Assembly: GCA_028285085.1 (NCBI GenBank)
Contig: JANQQI010000102.1
Location: forward strand, 1 to 54,347
DNA length: 54,347 bases
Direction of reading: 5' to 3'
From: Saprospiraceae bacterium
Lineage (GTDB): Bacteria > Bacteroidota > Bacteroidia > Chitinophagales > Saprospiraceae
The notes under the pieces: model-generated
Databases searched by the model: none
What the model saw: only the letters and a program-made list of their open reading frames with translations
What the model was told of the DNA's origin: nothing
Program-made: the position numbers and the translations under genes
In this document: piece by piece, positions 52,601 through 54,347 of the stretch
Layout: every line of letters begins with the position of its first letter
How positions within the stretch are numbered: the stretch's first letter is position 1

Positions 52601-54347
52601 CTCAACTTTTCAATGGGATTTTGGGGATAACAGTGGTAGTTCAAACCTTGAAGATCCACCTCACGTTTACACTGTTCCCGGGATTTATGATGTCAGCTTA
52701 ATCGCGACTTCTACGCCGGTCTGTTCGGACACATTACTGATGGAAGATTTGATCACTTTGGAAGGTCCTCTGGGCGATTTTTCTTTTGATATTGATACGG
52801 CTTGTGTTCCGGCTACGATTACCTTCTTCGGAACAGCCGTTGATAATTATGATTTCATCTGGGACTTTGGGGATGGACAGCTGGATACGACTTTGAATAC
52901 GATGACGGATACTATTGTCCATACTTTTGCCAACGCTGGGGATTATATACCAAATTTGATCCTCGTCGATGGGAACGATTGTCAACGGACATTGCAGTCA
53001 CCGGATACTATTCGTTTAGCTGAATTGATCATTGATTTTGTCGCGTCAGATTCCTTGATTTGTGATAATGATAACTTGGTGAGTTTCTTGAATTTGACGA
53101 ACTCTTCCAACAATATTACAAATCTGGAATGGCGATTCGAAGGTGGGAATCCAGAGGTGAGTAATGATTTTGAACCCGCGGTGAATTACCTTGACCCCGG
53201 CATTTTTGATGTCACCTTGATTATCGCAAACGGCTTTTGTGTCGATTCCTTAGTCAAAGAAAATCTAATTAATACGGGGCCAACACCGAACGCGGTTTTT
53301 ACAACTAGTACCAATGAAGGCTGTGAACCGTTACCTGTCCAATTCACGGATGAGTCCACTGTGTTTTTAGGTGATGTTGATTCTTGGAATTGGCAATTTG
53401 GAAATCAAGGCGCTTCCCAACTTGAGAACCCTCAATTTATTTTTACTGAACCCGGCGAGCAATTAATTGAATTGATTGTGGAAACAAATTTTGGTTGCAG
53501 TGATACGGCCTACACTACCATTGTAGTTAACCCACAACCTGAATTTGTACTCTCTATGTCGGATCAAGATATTTGTATTGGAGACTATACCCAGCTGAAT
53601 GCTGTTTTCGAAGGAGACACCACGGGGGTGGATTACAATTGGTGGGCTATGCCAGAATTAAGCTGTCTGAATTGCACCTCACCACTAGCAAATCCAGTGG
53701 ATACTACGGTGTATACCTTCACCGCTATGAACGAATTTGGCTGTGTAAATACCGCTTCGATTACCGTGAATGTTCGACCGTACGAAATCCCTGAAATCAC
53801 TATTTCCCCCGATACCAGTATTTGCTTGGGAGAGGTTGTTCAATTACAAGTAGAAGGAGGCGCAGATGTATACGAATACCAATGGGATACCTCTCGTCCT
53901 GGCTTGAGTTGTTACGATAATTGTTTTAATCCAGTAGCGACACCACTATTCCCAACAACTTACGTGGTAACGGTAACAAACGATTTCGGTTGTGATGCTG
54001 AGGATTCAACGTTCGTTAACATCATAGATCAAGCACTGTCTTTTGCTGGAGAGGATCGGACCATTTGTCGAGGAGACACGGTGCAGCTCAATACCTTTAT
54101 TGGAGCTGATCCAGTATGGCTGAACTCCAACAGTTTAAGTTGTTCTTATTGTAGTGATCCTTTAGCTTTTCCAGAAACGACCACCACCTATCAAATTCAA
54201 GTCACCACTGTGGAGGAAGGCTGTGAGCTTTTCGATTCGGTGCAAGTTATTGTTACTCAAGCTGAGGATATCGACGCGGGTGTGGAGCAGGAAATTTGTC
54301 GTGGCGAAGAAACTGAGCTGGAAGGTTTGGCCTTTGGCGCAGTGAGC
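49659..54347 (+). CDS. Giant PKD-repeat surface protein 3 (3' end outside window)
   Basis: I read this frame from the ATG at 49659 to the last base: 1563 codons without a stop, so the gene continues past the window. The signal peptide is MPKNTASRTILCLLLACCYLTVFGQ. The first module (GCGSLQVAFTDLSTSTAGSI, SWNWDLGG, NPGRIFGTPGTYTICLTVTD) is nearly the same as in proteins 1 and 2. About 15 PKD-type modules reach to about residue 1298, followed by Ig-like modules (DICIGD, TSICLGEVVQL, RTICRGDTVQL, QEICRGEETEL); the window ends inside the fourth. By comparison with its neighbours about 300 residues remain, ending in a CHU_C domain (inference). Same predicted role: T9SS-exported surface adhesin. Confidence 0.9.
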   Translation, partial: MPKNTASRTILCLLLACCYLTVFGQVSANFSANNTSGCGSLQVAFTDLSTSTAGSIVSWNWDLGGVESVAQNPGRIFGTPGTYTICLTVTDSEGNTDTFCAEDLITVFELPQPDFAIDPAEGCIPLTVTFTDQSTSVDGAIEEYIWGLGGSAGVIIDDGSQPVLTSTYNLPDAYSVSLTLTDENGCVNTTTKDSVITAVAPPILDIAILDSFSCVPPLAASFINNNIEPDVTYFWDFGNGLPIYQGANPPSPFYNQPGQYTVTVVAENNLTSCTDSITLENALQIGYPISFNFDQEEGCLPLSVNFTDTSPDAASIIFWDFGDGNQSSSANPNHVYTEPGCYTVTLTRTVNGCQLTETSTNCIQVNPLPIGGFLMDIANACEFPHTVNFNSIVPNTIEDWAWDFGDGNQSNAEDPSHTYESFGIFPVSLEISDNNGCASVFYDTVNIIETQAIISTNPVLGCAPLSFQLTESSISVSPIIDWEWQIANANDPANPIVTVNGAQPSLSLADTGVYNVTLIITNSLGCQDVATANSLIRVGIPPEVNFEAIPTVACVDDEIQFNSIVSDYTDSWIWDFGNDATSGEANPAYAYTSADVYSVSLTVFYNGCPASLTLADYITINYPQAEFAVNRDCASPYVVNFVDESIEADSIIWDFGLEGDQDTSTAATPTFVYPDTGCYMVVLTAFNDSTGCENTASIEVCITDPLASFSLAPTSGCAPLAVEVTDNSIFAVEWNWQAPGAQIANNGTPNPTITFNNQGLYDDIQLVITDINGCTDSYSYDGTITVNDVTPQFTPLPNGGCLPLDVQFEDNSTSFIGEIIEWDWNIGNGLLLSTIQNPTYTFDTLGTFPVSLTVTNDWGCTGTLTVPDAVNVTLPTANFTSDSLGCTQSLFNFFDNSEGEGLNYLWDFGNGDSSTEANPMYQYPNEGTYDVCLEIMDMFGCEQTYCEPVFINDPLAQFSLDSSFSECPPLLVNFTNLSINASTFQWDFGDNSGSSNLEDPPHVYTVPGIYDVSLIATSTPVCSDTLLMEDLITLEGPLGDFSFDIDTACVPATITFFGTAVDNYDFIWDFGDGQLDTTLNTMTDTIVHTFANAGDYIPNLILVDGNDCQRTLQSPDTIRLAELIIDFVASDSLICDNDNLVSFLNLTNSSNNITNLEWRFEGGNPEVSNDFEPAVNYLDPGIFDVTLIIANGFCVDSLVKENLINTGPTPNAVFTTSTNEGCEPLPVQFTDESTVFLGDVDSWNWQFGNQGASQLENPQFIFTEPGEQLIELIVETNFGCSDTAYTTIVVNPQPEFVLSMSDQDICIGDYTQLNAVFEGDTTGVDYNWWAMPELSCLNCTSPLANPVDTTVYTFTAMNEFGCVNTASITVNVRPYEIPEITISPDTSICLGEVVQLQVEGGADVYEYQWDTSRPGLSCYDNCFNPVATPLFPTTYVVTVTNDFGCDAEDSTFVNIIDQALSFAGEDRTICRGDTVQLNTFIGADPVWLNSNSLSCSYCSDPLAFPETTTTYQIQVTTVEEGCELFDSVQVIVTQAEDIDAGVEQEICRGEETELEGLAFGAVS

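Noticed and set aside
37797-54347. Repeats in the giant genes read as a CRISPR array or recombination hot spot
   Set aside because: The repetition is at protein level (PKD and Ig-like modules). The DNA of neighbouring modules differs too much to be direct repeats, and there are no uniform spacers.

Overview
The window looks like chromosome from a Bacteroidota bacterium, most likely the Saprospiraceae/Lewinella side of the phylum (inference). The signs are many secreted proteins ending in type IX secretion system (T9SS) sorting domains, a PorP/SprF outer-membrane protein, a PorE-like protein, SprB repeats, giant PKD-repeat proteins with the gliding-motility-associated C-terminal domain, a TonB-dependent receptor tail, and promoter boxes of the TAnnTTTG type. 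I saw no tRNA, rRNA, insertion sequence, CRISPR array or prophage.

Layout. 3-5155: the 3' part of a TonB-dependent receptor, then a large secreted lamin-tail protein carrying a blue-copper domain. 5429-11182: mostly cell-interior genes. These are a patatin-like lipase, a PyrR-like phosphoribosyltransferase (opposite strand), a membrane Fe-S protein and a CCG-domain Fe-S protein separated by a secreted DUF1028 gene, a conserved hypothetical and a Spo0M-like protein. 11195-14813: a small two-gene lipoprotein/membrane unit, a metallopeptidase that looks cut short, and a CotH-family gene overlapping it tail to tail. 15226-20903: photolyase, M1 aminopeptidase-like protein, LOG-family protein with a pentapeptide-like N terminus, and a secreted protein with a very basic tail. 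21151-31374: three minus-strand secreted proteins that share a distinctive module and T9SS tails, each with its own terminator. 31509-32114: coaE. 32308-37510: PorP/SprF, a PorE-like protein and a secreted zinc metallopeptidase. 37797 to the window end: three giant paralogues in tandem, about 1,860 residues each, with matching order of modules. The third has no stop before the window ends.

How it may work together (inference). The PorP/SprF and PorE-like pair is the kind of machinery used to export proteins with type B (CHU_C) tails, and the three giant proteins just downstream carry, or in the third case should carry, that tail. The right half can therefore be read as a surface-adhesin locus with its own export helpers. 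The minus-strand cluster and the lamin-tail, DUF1028 and metallopeptidase proteins carry type A-like tails and would use the same secretion system by its more common route.

Limits. All family calls come from reading motifs and architecture by eye. Domain limits are approximate, promoter calls are weak unless both boxes are named, and no database search was possible.
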